Assembly (NCBI GenBank): GCA_963702495.1
Contig: CAVPDA010000009.1
Location: 1-64,000 of the forward strand
From: CAVPDA01 sp963702495
GTDB lineage: Bacteria; Pseudomonadota; Gammaproteobacteria; Burkholderiales; Rhodocyclaceae
Reading direction: 5' to 3'
Length of the DNA: 64,000 nt
Below are positions 25,754 to 34,258 of this stretch, piece by piece. The notes under the pieces are model-generated. The model saw nothing but the letters and a program-made list of their open reading frames with translations, was not told where the DNA came from and searched no databases. Positions within the stretch are counted from its first letter, which is position 1; every line of letters starts with the position of its first letter. A program made the translations under genes and the position numbers.

Positions 25754-26632
25754 CTAGCAAGTGATCTTCATCAACTCGATTTCAGAGTCATCCATAGCCT
25801 TAATTCTGCTCCAATTCATAGGATCTTCTCCTTCGTATTTTGATGCCGCTACAAGCCTTCCCCCTGAATATATGCGAATATCTCTTGGCTTGATAAGCTT
25901 TCGTTTGCAGTCTACTAATTTATAAATAAGAGTCTTTTCCATGATAAGTGCGGGCAATCCAGATCTATCTTTAGAAGCATGCTCGCGTGCTTCACTGATC
26001 GCTGCTTCCGACATGTCGCCCCGAATCCAGACGCCGACAATATCGTCATACCGCTGGATTGTCAACTTATCGTAGTATTCTATCCCGGTACTGTCCTTAT
26101 GGAATTGAATCCAAGCGTCGGTCAAGAAAGGCTCCGGCCATGGCTTATTGAATACTTGAGAATGCTGTCCTGTAGTCAAGGGTTTTCGGCGGGGTACGTT
26201 TTTTTTGCCTGATGAAACATCTTCCGACGTATATTGATCGGGCTGAATGTCCGTGTTTCGGTACTTTCCTGTATTGGGCAGAGGGAATAAGGGCATGGAC
26301 ATCTCTAGTCCAGTCTCAATGCTAATGTCGCCTTCTACGTGCCAAATTCCCGAGAAAGTGCCTTTGATCAGAATACCTATGCTGGTGATGGTGGGCAACC
26401 TGTAAACATTAAACGTGCCGGAAAATGTTCCGTCGGCTTTATATGTCTGCTCACTTTCGGTTATTTCAGTGGAGGATATGGTTTCGTTATACCACGTACC
26501 AACCAAGTATTGCGCCAGCTTCTCATCTCGGTATGACCCTGCATCGTGTTGAGCGAGGAGTGGTGCGGGAATCTGTGTTGAACAGGCAGACAAAATCGTC
26601 AGAAGGAACATTAAGCTGGATTTCATATACAT
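25754..26632 (-). CDS. Lipoprotein with surface-adhesin-E-like C-terminus
   Basis: The 292-residue protein starts MYMKSSLMFLLTILSACSTQIPAP: a type II signal peptide with lipobox LSAC. The ATG at 26632 is preceded by GGGGAA. The first half (LVGTWYNETISSTEITESEQTYKADGTFSGTF) is lipocalin-like. The C-terminal half (YYDKLTIQRYDDIVGVWIRGD, LIYKLVDCKRKLIKPRDIRIYSGG, IELMKITC) follows the pattern of surface-adhesin protein E domains, including the paired cysteines. It is much more AT-rich than its surroundings, suggesting acquisition. Membrane anchoring is predicted; the function is unknown. Confidence 0.7.
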   Translation of the reverse strand: MYMKSSLMFLLTILSACSTQIPAPLLAQHDAGSYRDEKLAQYLVGTWYNETISSTEITESEQTYKADGTFSGTFNVYRLPTITSIGILIKGTFSGIWHVEGDISIETGLEMSMPLFPLPNTGKYRNTDIQPDQYTSEDVSSGKKNVPRRKPLTTGQHSQVFNKPWPEPFLTDAWIQFHKDSTGIEYYDKLTIQRYDDIVGVWIRGDMSEAAISEAREHASKDRSGLPALIMEKTLIYKLVDCKRKLIKPRDIRIYSGGRLVAASKYEGEDPMNWSRIKAMDDSEIELMKITC

Positions 26633-27216
26633 GATGTTCCCCATTAACCTGGCTTCGGCCGGCATGAATGTTGGGCCGTAGCACATACTGAACAAGGTGC
26701 GCGTCCAATGAGCCGGCATTGAAATGTTGCGTGCGCATGATCGTAGAGTACGGTGGCGAATCCATCGGTTTCCCGATGAGCCCGGTCTTTGCGCCACCTG
26801 ATTGAATGCATATGACTGAATCGCCCAAGCCGCGAGCCAGCAGCGGACTGGCGTCGCCAATGCGACAGCCATTCAAATTTCCCCCTGAACACGGGTTGCC
26901 ACCAACGATTCTCTGGGGTGGCACGAGCCGCCAAGGCGGTCGCAGTATCGCAACACGCTAGATCCTGATGGGTTCGACTGGCGCGATTCGGTTCGTAGCC
27001 AGCAGAGCGAGAAACGGGTGCGGTTAGAGTCGGCAGGAAGGCGGGAGGCCGGGATTTGTTCTTTGGATGTGGACGCAATATTTGAATTGCGACGAATTGG
27101 TATTTTCCCTTGATACAGGCCCGTTAATGGGTGACGTCTCTCACTGAAATGGTGATGTTCTCAACGATTTCAGCAGACGGCAGCTTACCACGTCGCGTCA
27201 GCCGGTAATCTTTTCT

Positions 27217-27252
27217 TTTGAAGCTGCCGCTCGATACGAAAATGCTGATTCT
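27217..27252 (+). repeat. Dispersed intergenic repeat, copy 2
   Basis: Exact reverse complement of 10609-10644 (36 of 36 bases), with looser similarity extending leftward to about 27195. Confidence 0.85.
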
Positions 27253-27726
27253 TAGCCCAGCAGATTGGGACCGCTATCAAATGCAGAGCGGTCGTTGATT
27301 GCAGCGGTCACGACAAGCTTCGTATTCCGGAATGCCGTCATCGACCATGCAAATGGCAACAGGCGGGTTTGGGTCGGGCGCTGCCGGTGGCCTGGAAGAT
27401 CTGATCGGCGGCTTGCAAACTGATCCGGTCGTTGGCAGTGGATTTTTGGCGCCTCACGGTCTGGCTGGCCGCTCCAGGCTCTAAGCGGTCACTGACTTTT
27501 CGTGGTCGGCTGACGTCAGCCGACCCATTCCTGTCATTCGAAGATTCCGGGCTCGAATGGCGGGTTACCAAGGCGTTGCTGTCGCTCACGCGGGCAGGCT
27601 GGCGGACGCCGGCTCCGCCACATTTTGTCAGCCGCTGCCAGCCACGAATAGTCCGCCGCCCACCGCCCTGCGACACCATTGCACTCCTGGCGCTACTGGC
27701 CCCCAGCCGATCCTCGGTAAATCTGA

Positions 27727-27870
27727 ATGGCTCTGTTCGCGTTAAGTGAGGATGTCCGGACGTCAAGGGCCGCAAATCCAATGGTGATGCGGACCTTCTG
27801 CGAATCCGGAGCGCCCTGGCACATCGCTGAGCGTCAGAGCCTGATCCCTATCCAACGCGAACAGAGCCAT
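27727..27870. repeat. Short inverted repeat pair bounding a gene-free unit
   Basis: ATGGCTCTGTTCGCGTT (27727-27743) recurs perfectly inverted as AACGCGAACAGAGCCAT (27854-27870). The ACR3 remnant begins directly after the right copy, so the pair may be the ends of a small inserted element. Confidence 0.6.
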
Positions 27871-27949
27871 CTGAATTGGGTGTTCTTCGATTCCTCGCTC
27901 GCCGACTGGCTCGACCGCCAAGTGGGGAGAACCACAACATTGCCTGCAC
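27871..27949 (+). pseudogene. ACR3-type arsenite efflux pump remnant, left piece
   Basis: LNWVFFDSSLADWLDRQVG, then after a one-base shift ENHNIACTS, aligns with the ACR3 segment VYFNAGLAYWLNRKLG...VAGPSALIGASNFFEL just before the last helices. It is interrupted by the IS66 element at 27950 and resumes at 30205. The N-terminal two thirds of the transporter are missing. Confidence 0.5.
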
Positions 27950-27953
27950 GTAA

Positions 27954-29406
27954 CTACTCGCGCCCCTGCGCGTAGATCTGGCCGGAGAGGGCCATCTGGA
28001 TGGCGACGAGGGGGTTATATCCGCGGTTGGCCATGGTCTGGAGGTAGCTGGAGATCCGGCAGTAGGCCTCGGCGTATTCACGGGTACGGAAGCAGCCGGA
28101 GACCTTCTGCTTGACCTTGCTCATGCGCAGGTCGCGCTCGGCGCGGTTGTTGGTGAACGGCACGTGGGGGAGCTTGGCAAAGAGCAGCACGGCATCCTCA
28201 TAGTCCTTGAATCGCTCCCAGAGGTTATGGGCGTCGGATTTCGCCACCCGGCCGCGGCTGCCCTTCTTGCGCGGGGGTAGCGGCGGGAGCTGCTTGGCGC
28301 CCTGGGCGAGGATTCTGCGGTAGCGCTTGCGCAGGTTCTTGTACTCCACCTCCGTCAGCTGCTTGCTTTCGCGTTCAGCCACCTTGGCACGCGTGTTCTT
28401 CAGCAGGCGCTTGAGGTTCTTCGCCCACGGGTAGCCGTTGGACTCGATGACGAAGGTGAGCTCGCGCAACAGGTGGGCGCCACACAGGCCATGGCCGCAG
28501 TGGGTGTAGGACAGGTAGGAGGCCCAGCAGTCGTGGATGAGGGTCCCCCCATAGCGGGGGATGATGTTGATCGCCGTGATGGCTTCCAGTCCGCGCTTGG
28601 GGTGAAGGAATTTCAGGGTGATGTCCCCGCCCGAGCAGACGTGGATCCAGTGGTTCTTGCGCTCGACCCGCAGGGAGGTCTCATCCACGTGCAGGGTGGG
28701 CTGGGCGAGGAGCTGGTCGATGGCCGTGCGCTCCCACTCGGCCAGGGCGTGATGCAGCTGCAGGACCCACTTGAGCAGGGTCGCTTCGGAGAGGATCTGC
28801 TCGATGAGGGTGGCCAGCGTGTGCTGCACCCGCTTGAGCGCCACCATCTGGGCGATCAGCAGGTGCAGGACGAAGGCCTTGATCCCGGTGCCGTACTGCA
28901 GCGGGCCGGACAGATCCGCCGGGAAGCTGCCTTTGGTCAGCGCCTGGCAGCGGGGGCAGGACTTGATCTCGGCATCGACATGGCTCACCACCTTCTCGAA
29001 GACGATGTCGATGCGGGTGCGCCGCTCGTGTGCCTGACAGGGCGTGTCGGTCAGATCGGCGCCACAGCGTGGCGCAGGTGGTGACGGGGGCGATGGCGAC
29101 GGTCTCGACCGTGCGGGTGTGGCGGGCACGCTCCAGGGGCGGCTCTGGGCCGTTGGACTGGGTGCCGGGCCGGGAGGCGGTCTCATCGTCCTTGGGGGTG
29201 CGCGAGGGGGGCACGCTGGCGTTGCGGCTGTTCTTCGGCGTGCTCTTTTCCATGAACACCGCCATCAGCAGCTCGAATAGCATCAGCAGGGCCTGGATGA
29301 GGGCGCGGCCCTCGGCCGAGATGCGGCCCCTGGCGCACAGCGCCTCAAACTGGCCCTTGAGTCCTTCGAACTCGGCGCGCAGAGAAACCCTGTTGACGCT
29401 GGCCAT
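27954..29406 (-). pseudogene. tnpC: IS66 transposase TnpC, one frameshift
   Basis: The N-terminal frame MASVNRVSLRAEFEGLKGQFEALCARGRISAEGRALIQALLMLFELLMAVFMEKSTPKNSRNASVPPSRTPKDD reaches the zinc-ribbon area and shifts near 29075 into RCGADLTDTPCQAHERRTRIDIVFEKVVSHVDAEIKSCPRCQ and the DDE_Tnp_IS66 core. Visible core parts are LHVDETSLRVERKNHWIHVCS, GTLIHDCWASYLSY, HGLCGAHLLRELTFVIE, and PFTNNRAERDLRMSKVKQKVSGCFRT, which holds the catalytic Glu. Without the frame correction the gene is inactive; a single-base error could also explain it. Confidence 0.85.
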
Positions 29407-29410
29407 CGCC

Positions 29411-30074
29411 TCAGCGGGCCTCGACGGCCATGAGCGCGGCCAGCACCGCCAGGCGCTCGGGCGCCGGCATGGCGCGGTAGCGCCGCGCCCAGCTCTCGGC
29501 CTTGCGCTTGATGCGCTGGCGATCGGTGAAGTTCTTGCCGGCGAAGCGTGCCCAGTGCACCCGGTCCGGGATGAAGTTGAGCCACAGCTTCTCGGTGCGC
29601 ACGCCGGCCTGGTTCATGACCTGCAGCTCCAGGTGCTGCCAATCCCCGAGCTGCTCGTCGTAGAGGGCCGAGGGGTAGCCGGAGAGGATCACCGCACACG
29701 GCAGGCCCTTGAGCAGCGCCAGGAGCTCGCGATGGTCCTGCTCGGTGTACTCGAAGCGATAGCGCCGTCCCGAGCTGCGGGTCTCGTGCAGGTAGGGGGG
29801 GTCGCTGTACACCAGCTCCCGGCCGGTGAACGGGAACTCGGCCAGAAAGCGGTGGGCGCAGCCGTGGACCTTCTCCACCGGGTAGTCGCACTGCAAGCGC
29901 TCCAGCGCCCGCTCGTTGCAGATCGATGCCGATGTTGCGCAGCGCCGGCGCCTTGCGCTGCATGATCGCCCCGCCGCCCAGGTGGGTCTCGATGTAGGTG
30001 TCGTGCGGCGGCATCAGGGCGATGATCGGCTGGCACAAGCCCGAGGTCGCCTTGGAGCCGAAGTAGCTGCCCAT
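29411..30074 (-). pseudogene. D12-class DNA adenine methyltransferase, one frameshift
   Basis: It starts MGSYFGSKATSGLCQPIIALMPPHDTYIETHLGGGAIMQRKAPALRNIGIDL (FGSK and ETHLGGGAI are the SAM-binding motif region). It shifts by one extra C near 29925 into NERALERLQCDYPVEKVHGCAHRFLAEFPFTGRELVYSDPPYLHETRSSGRRYRFEY. DPPY is the catalytic motif of N6-adenine methylases. It lies inside the IS66 inverted repeats with tnpC starting 4 bases downstream, so it is a passenger gene of the IS. It could modify the element's ends or the host; the present copy needs frame correction to function. Confidence 0.85.
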
Positions 30075-30204
30075 CGCAGGTGGCCCGAGTGGAGGTCTCG
30101 GACCAACCCTAGACGCTGGGCGCTATGCTGTCAAGCCGAATTCCGGAGATTGGCTGCCCCGGTATCAGGAGGGGCGGCTGGGGGGAGAGTAGTTACGCCT
30201 GCAC

Positions 30205-30430
30205 TTCGACTCTGAGCGGGGCCTCGGCATTCATCGAACTGGCGTTGGCCGCCGCCATCCGTCCGTTCGGCTTCGATTCGGGCGGGGCCCTGGCCGCCGT
30301 GGTCGGATTGCTGATCGAGGTGCCCGTGGTGCTGCTGGCGGTGAGGGCGGTCGACGAAAGCGCCGGGGCGTACGAGGCAGCCGCCGGATCGGCGCAGCGT
30401 CGGATCCGCGCCTACGGCGCCTGGCCCGAC
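30205..30430 (+). pseudogene. ACR3-type arsenite efflux pump remnant, right piece
   Basis: SGASAFIELALAAAIRPFGFDSGGALAAVVGLLIEVPVVLLAVRAVDESAGAYEA matches the terminal helices of ACR3 (GASNFFELAVAAAI...GAALATVVGVLIEVPVMLLVVRV). It begins exactly at the IS66 target duplication, so the IS inserted into an already truncated transporter gene. It is convergent with the response-regulator gene. Confidence 0.75.
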
Positions 30431-30446
30431 CTACGGAAGCTTCTTG

Positions 30447-31067
30447 TCAGCCGTTCTCGATCAGCATCGCCATGCGCACCAAGGACGAGAGCGATCGCGC
30501 CTGCATCTTCTCCATGATGTGGGCGCGGTGGATCTCCACGGTGCGCACCGATAGCCCAAGATCGTCCGCAATGAGTTTGTTGAGGCGCCCGGCGACGATG
30601 CGGGTCATGACTTCGCGTTCGCGCGGCGTGAGCTCTTCGTAGCGCGCCAGCGCCTGCTTGCGCTCGGCCAGCCCATCCTGGCTGCGGCGGCCGTGGGCGA
30701 TGGCCTCGGCCACGCGGTCGAGGAGCAGCTGGTCGTTGAAGGGCTTCTCGATGAAGTCGAAGGCGCCGGCCTTCATGGCGCGCACCGCCATCGGCACGTC
30801 GCCGTGGCCGGTCATGACGATGGCAGGCAGAGCGACGCCGTCCCGCGCCAGGCGCTCCTGCAACTCCAGCCCGCTGATGCCGGGCATGCGCACGTCCAGC
30901 AGCAGGCAGCCGGGCGCGCCGGGGCGGTAGCGTTGCAGGAAGTCGTCACCGCTGGCGTAGCCCTGCGCCTGATACCCGACGGAGCGCATCAGCATCCCAA
31001 GCGCATCGCGCACGTCGGGCTCGTCGTCCACGATGTGGATGACGGGCTTGATCGCCTGGTCAGACAT
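30447..31067 (-). CDS. FixJ/TodT-type response regulator
   Basis: The 206-residue regulator has a receiver domain (residues 8-120, phospho-acceptor D58 in LLLDVRMPG, plus VDDE, a switch Thr in VMTGHGD and Lys in IEKPF) and a LuxR/FixJ HTH (LTPREREVMTRIVAGRLNKLIADDLGLSVRTVEIHRAHIMEKM). The ATG at 31067 lies 8 bases inside the end of the kinase gene, so the two are translationally coupled. Phosphorylation by that kinase and DNA binding near sigma70 promoters are expected. Candidate targets are the promoter modules at 33586 and 35092. Confidence 0.92.
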   Translation of the reverse strand: MSDQAIKPVIHIVDDEPDVRDALGMLMRSVGYQAQGYASGDDFLQRYRPGAPGCLLLDVRMPGISGLELQERLARDGVALPAIVMTGHGDVPMAVRAMKAGAFDFIEKPFNDQLLLDRVAEAIAHGRRSQDGLAERKQALARYEELTPREREVMTRIVAGRLNKLIADDLGLSVRTVEIHRAHIMEKMQARSLSSLVRMAMLIENG

Positions 31068-33543
31068 CTTTCTCTCCTGCACCGGGCAACCAGAACACGA
31101 AGCGCGCGCCTCCCGCTTCCGGATGCTCCAGGCGCAGCCTCCCCCCATGCGCCTCGGCGATGGAGCGGCTGATCGCCAGGCCGATGCCGGTGCCATCGGC
31201 CTTGGTGGTGAAGAAGGGTTCGAACACGCGCTCGGCGAGTTCCGGCGCCACCCCCGGTCCGGTGTCGGTCACCGCGACCACGGCACCGCCGTCCTCCGCC
31301 CGCGTCGCCACGCTCACCACGCGCGCCTCGCCCGCGGCGCCGGCGCAGGCTTCGATCGCATTGCGCACCAGGTTCAGGACCACCTGCTGCACCTGTATGC
31401 CGTCCACCCGCACCGGCGGCAATCCCGGCGCAGGTTCCACCACCAGCGCCACCCCGCGCTGGCGCGCTTCAGGCCGCGCGAGGTCGATCACCTCGGCAGT
31501 CAGCCGCCCGAGATCGGCGATCGCCGGCGCGGCACCGCTGTCGGCCAGAAAGCCGCGCAGCCGGCGCAGGATCTCGCCGGCGCGCTCGGCCTGGGCGGCG
31601 ATGCGCTCCAGGGCATGGCGCACTTCGGCGCCGGATTCGCCCGCCTCCAGCATGCGCCGGCTGGCCTGGGCATAGGTGGCCACCGCGGCCAGCGGCTGGT
31701 TCAGTTCGTGGGCGATGGCCGATCCCATCTCCCCCAGCGCCAGCGCCCGCGAAACCTGGGCCAGCTGCTGCAGGTGCTGGCGCCCCTGCTCCTCCGCGCG
31801 TTTGCGCCGCAGCTCCGCCCCGGCACGTGAGGTGAGGATCTGGAACAGGGGGCTGGACAGCACCGCTTCGTCCATCGGCGTCTCGCTCAGGAAGGCGACG
31901 TGGCCGATGATGCGCTCGCCGCTCGAATCCATGATAGGCACGCCGAGGTAGCCCTGCACGCCCATGCCCTTGTCCGCCGGGTAGCGGTCTTCGACGTGGT
32001 CACGGATGCAGTGCACGCGGCAGCCGCTGACGGTGCTCTCGCACGGCGTGCCCGCCAGGTCGTACTCCTCGTTGGGCGCGAAGCCGTTGCCGGCCCAGCA
32101 CGCCAGGGTGCGCAGCCGCGTCACCGGGTAGTTGACGCACTCCGTGATGAACGCATATTTGAAATGGAAGGCGTCGGCCATGTGGCGCATCAGCTCGCGG
32201 AAAAAGGCCTCGCCCGTGAGCGGGGCCGTGGCGCGCGCGATCCAGCGCAGCATGTCGTCGGTGCGGCGGCGCTCCGAGACGTCCGCAACGACGGCGAGCC
32301 AGCCGTCTATGCGCCCGAGATCGTCGCGGATCGCCCGCGGCGATACCGACACCGGCAGCGGCGCGCCGTTGGCCACCGCCAGTTCCGCCTCGAAGCTGGG
32401 CTGGACATCCCGCTCCGGATCCGGGCTCACCGGCCAGGCGCGCGCCCCCTCGCCCAGCAGCGCGGTCGCGGTGCGCCCGTGCAGCGCCTGCGGCGTGGTG
32501 CCGGCCATGCGCGCGAAGGGTCCGCTGGCGAAGCGCACGCGGCCGCCCGAATCCAGCGCGACGACCCCCTCGTTCATGGTTTCCACCAGTTCCCGGTACT
32601 GGGCTTCGCGGGCGGCGAGGGCCTCGCCGACCCGGGCACGCTCCTCGATCGACGCCGCGAGCGCCAGTGCCACCACCGCGGCGACGCTGAGGTAGAGGTA
32701 GAGGGAGGCGAGGCTACCCTCGCGCGCGGCGAGGACGAAGGGCCCGTTGCCGCCGCCGGTGCCCCACGCGGCGACGAGCGCCGCCAACAGCAGCAGCGCC
32801 GACACCTCGCGCGGGCCGAAGCGCAGCGCACCCCAGAACAGCAGGGGAAACAGCGCGTACGGCAGGGGATTGAACATGTGGGGGTCGCCCATGGCACCGA
32901 ACACGCCAAGGGAGAGGCCACCGGTGGCCAGGGTCAGCAGCAGCGCCTCCGCCAAGCGCCGTCCCTGCGGCATGGCCCGGGAAGGCGGCAGCCAGCCCAG
33001 GGCCAGCGGCAGCACCAGCAGGATGCCCAGCGCGCGTCCGAGCCAGCATACCCACCATGCCGAAATGACTTCCGGGCTCCAGATGCTGCCCTGCGTCGCC
33101 GCAAGTTCCAGTGCGCCGCTCGCGACGGTCGAGCCGAAAGCCACGGCGGTCAGCGCCAGGGCATCGCGCAGGCGCGCGCAGCGCGGGTCGAAGCCCAGGC
33201 GCCGCAGGGCGATTGCGGCCAGCAGCGCCTCCAGGGCACCGGCAAGGCCCAGCAGCGCGGCCGCTCCCGCAGCCATGCCCATGCCCAATCCCAGCGCCGC
33301 GCCGGCCGCCGCGACCGCCGGCCACAGGCGCAGCCCCCAGGCAAACAGCGCGGCGAGCCCCACCCCCGAGGGCAGCCACAGCAACTTGTCGAAACCCAGG
33401 CCGGAGGAAGCGATGAAGCTCGCCTGTCCCGCCAGCCAGTACAGCGCGGCCGCCACGGCGAGCCGCAACGCAATGGCGGCCGGCGCCACGGCGACGGCAG
33501 GGGGCAGGACACTCGGGGATTCGGACGGGGCCACGCTGGTCAC
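31060..33543 (-). CDS. MASE1-PAS-GAF sensor histidine kinase
   Basis: The 827-residue kinase has an N-terminal MASE1-type membrane sensor with about eight helices (residues 20-300), a PAS domain (about 310-430: AREAQYRELVETMNEGVVALDSGGRVRFAS), and a GAF-like domain (about 445-590, with cysteines in ESTVSGCRVHCIRDHV). The HisKA has phospho-acceptor H612 in SAIAHELNQPLAAV, and a HATPase_c domain carries NLVRNAIEA, DTGPGV and GTGIGLAISRSIAEAHGG. It overlaps the regulator gene. The GAF-like CxxC/HC pattern could bind a cofactor. The signal is unknown. It is divergent from the exported-protein gene at 33753. Confidence 0.92.
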   Translation of the reverse strand: MTSVAPSESPSVLPPAVAVAPAAIALRLAVAAALYWLAGQASFIASSGLGFDKLLWLPSGVGLAALFAWGLRLWPAVAAAGAALGLGMGMAAGAAALLGLAGALEALLAAIALRRLGFDPRCARLRDALALTAVAFGSTVASGALELAATQGSIWSPEVISAWWVCWLGRALGILLVLPLALGWLPPSRAMPQGRRLAEALLLTLATGGLSLGVFGAMGDPHMFNPLPYALFPLLFWGALRFGPREVSALLLLAALVAAWGTGGGNGPFVLAAREGSLASLYLYLSVAAVVALALAASIEERARVGEALAAREAQYRELVETMNEGVVALDSGGRVRFASGPFARMAGTTPQALHGRTATALLGEGARAWPVSPDPERDVQPSFEAELAVANGAPLPVSVSPRAIRDDLGRIDGWLAVVADVSERRRTDDMLRWIARATAPLTGEAFFRELMRHMADAFHFKYAFITECVNYPVTRLRTLACWAGNGFAPNEEYDLAGTPCESTVSGCRVHCIRDHVEDRYPADKGMGVQGYLGVPIMDSSGERIIGHVAFLSETPMDEAVLSSPLFQILTSRAGAELRRKRAEEQGRQHLQQLAQVSRALALGEMGSAIAHELNQPLAAVATYAQASRRMLEAGESGAEVRHALERIAAQAERAGEILRRLRGFLADSGAAPAIADLGRLTAEVIDLARPEARQRGVALVVEPAPGLPPVRVDGIQVQQVVLNLVRNAIEACAGAAGEARVVSVATRAEDGGAVVAVTDTGPGVAPELAERVFEPFFTTKADGTGIGLAISRSIAEAHGGRLRLEHPEAGGARFVFWLPGAGEKDV

Positions 33544-33585
33544 TCGGGATAGAGCCCCCTTCTATCAGGCCCCCGCCCCCTGTGC

Positions 33586-33660
33586 CAATACGTAATTGCC
33601 GAAGCCCGCATAGGTGAAGCTGCGAATTTCGCACGGCGGGAGCAAAGCCTAGAGTTCGGT
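33586..33660 (+). promoter_or_regulatory. Promoter module shared with 35092, copy 1
   Basis: CAATACGTAA at 33586, CGAATTT at 33623 and GCCTAGAGTTCGG at 33647 form a set repeated with identical spacing (+37, +61) upstream of 35229. TAGAGT fits a -10 box. The ATACGTA half is a candidate operator for the adjacent response regulator. Confidence 0.6.
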
Positions 33661-33752
33661 CCAAGGCCGACGGCAATGCGACCGGCAAGCCGAAATCCCG
33701 AGGCCGCACCGCGGCCTCGAAGACCACCGAACCCAATGCCAGGAGACGAACC

Positions 33753-34052
33753 ATGAAACACAGCAAATCGATCGTGAAAACCCTCGCCGCAGCCTGTACC
33801 CTGACTCTTGCCAGCCAGGTATTCGCCGCGCCCGTCGCCACGCAACCGGCAGACAGGACCGCCCATGCCGACGCCCGCCAGATGGCCTCGCCCTTCGATT
33901 CCCTGGGCGGCGTCGGCGGCCGGGGCACGGCCCGCGCCGGCAGTACCGACCCGATCGCCCTGCACGGCGGCGATCACACCCCCTGGGATTCCCTGGGCGG
34001 TATCGGCGGCCAGGGGACGAACCGTTCCGTGGAGCGGCTGACGCTCGTCTGA
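33753..34052 (+). CDS. Small exported DSLGG-repeat protein
   Basis: This 99-residue protein has a signal peptide (MKHSKSIVKTLAAACTLTLASQVFA, cleaved before APVATQ) and two related motifs, FDSLGGVGGRGT and WDSLGGIGGQGT, about 40 residues apart. AGGAGA lies 7 bases before the ATG. A GC-rich hairpin follows. It lies downstream of promoter module copy 1 and is divergent from the kinase gene. I know no family; a periplasmic or extracellular role is inferred from the signal peptide only. Confidence 0.75.
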   Translation: MKHSKSIVKTLAAACTLTLASQVFAAPVATQPADRTAHADARQMASPFDSLGGVGGRGTARAGSTDPIALHGGDHTPWDSLGGIGGQGTNRSVERLTLV

Positions 34053-34078
34053 TCCGCTGCGACGCGCGCTTTGGTACC

Positions 34079-34105
34079 GGGAGGGGGCGGGACCGTGCCC
34101 CTCCC
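34079..34105 (+). terminator. Terminator-like hairpin
   Basis: GGGAGGGG (34079-34086) pairs with CCCCTCCC (34098-34105) 27 bases after the stop of the DSLGG gene; CTCTGTTA follows. Confidence 0.5.
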
Positions 34106-34258
34106 CTCTGTTACGGGGCGCAGTCCTCGGCGTGCCTGGCGGGTTGCGTCGCGCCGGTCGCGCTTGCCCTTTCCATTGTTCGCGCGAAACTCCCTCAGCC
34201 GCGCGCCGGAGCAGAGGTTCTCGCAGCCGCTTGGGAACCTGCCGGGATCGGGACCGCA

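Larger units (their letters stand above)
26640..27870. other. Gene-free repeat-rich stretch
   Basis: No protein-like frame is found over 1.2 kb. It contains the second copy of the 36-bp dispersed repeat (27217-27252) and a 17-bp inverted pair at 27727/27854. Its composition resembles the gene-free stretches at 10.1-10.7 and 39.3-40.0 kb. Confidence 0.55.
27950..30196 (-). mobile_element. IS66-family element carrying a DNA adenine methylase
   Basis: Inverted ends GTAACTACTC (27950-27959) and GAGTAGTTAC (30187-30196) are flanked by a perfect 8-bp duplication GCCTGCAC (27942-27949 and 30197-30204), as for IS66. The 2247-bp element carries a D12-class methylase gene followed 4 bases later by tnpC. 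The tnpA and tnpB genes of classical IS66 are absent. Confidence 0.9.
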
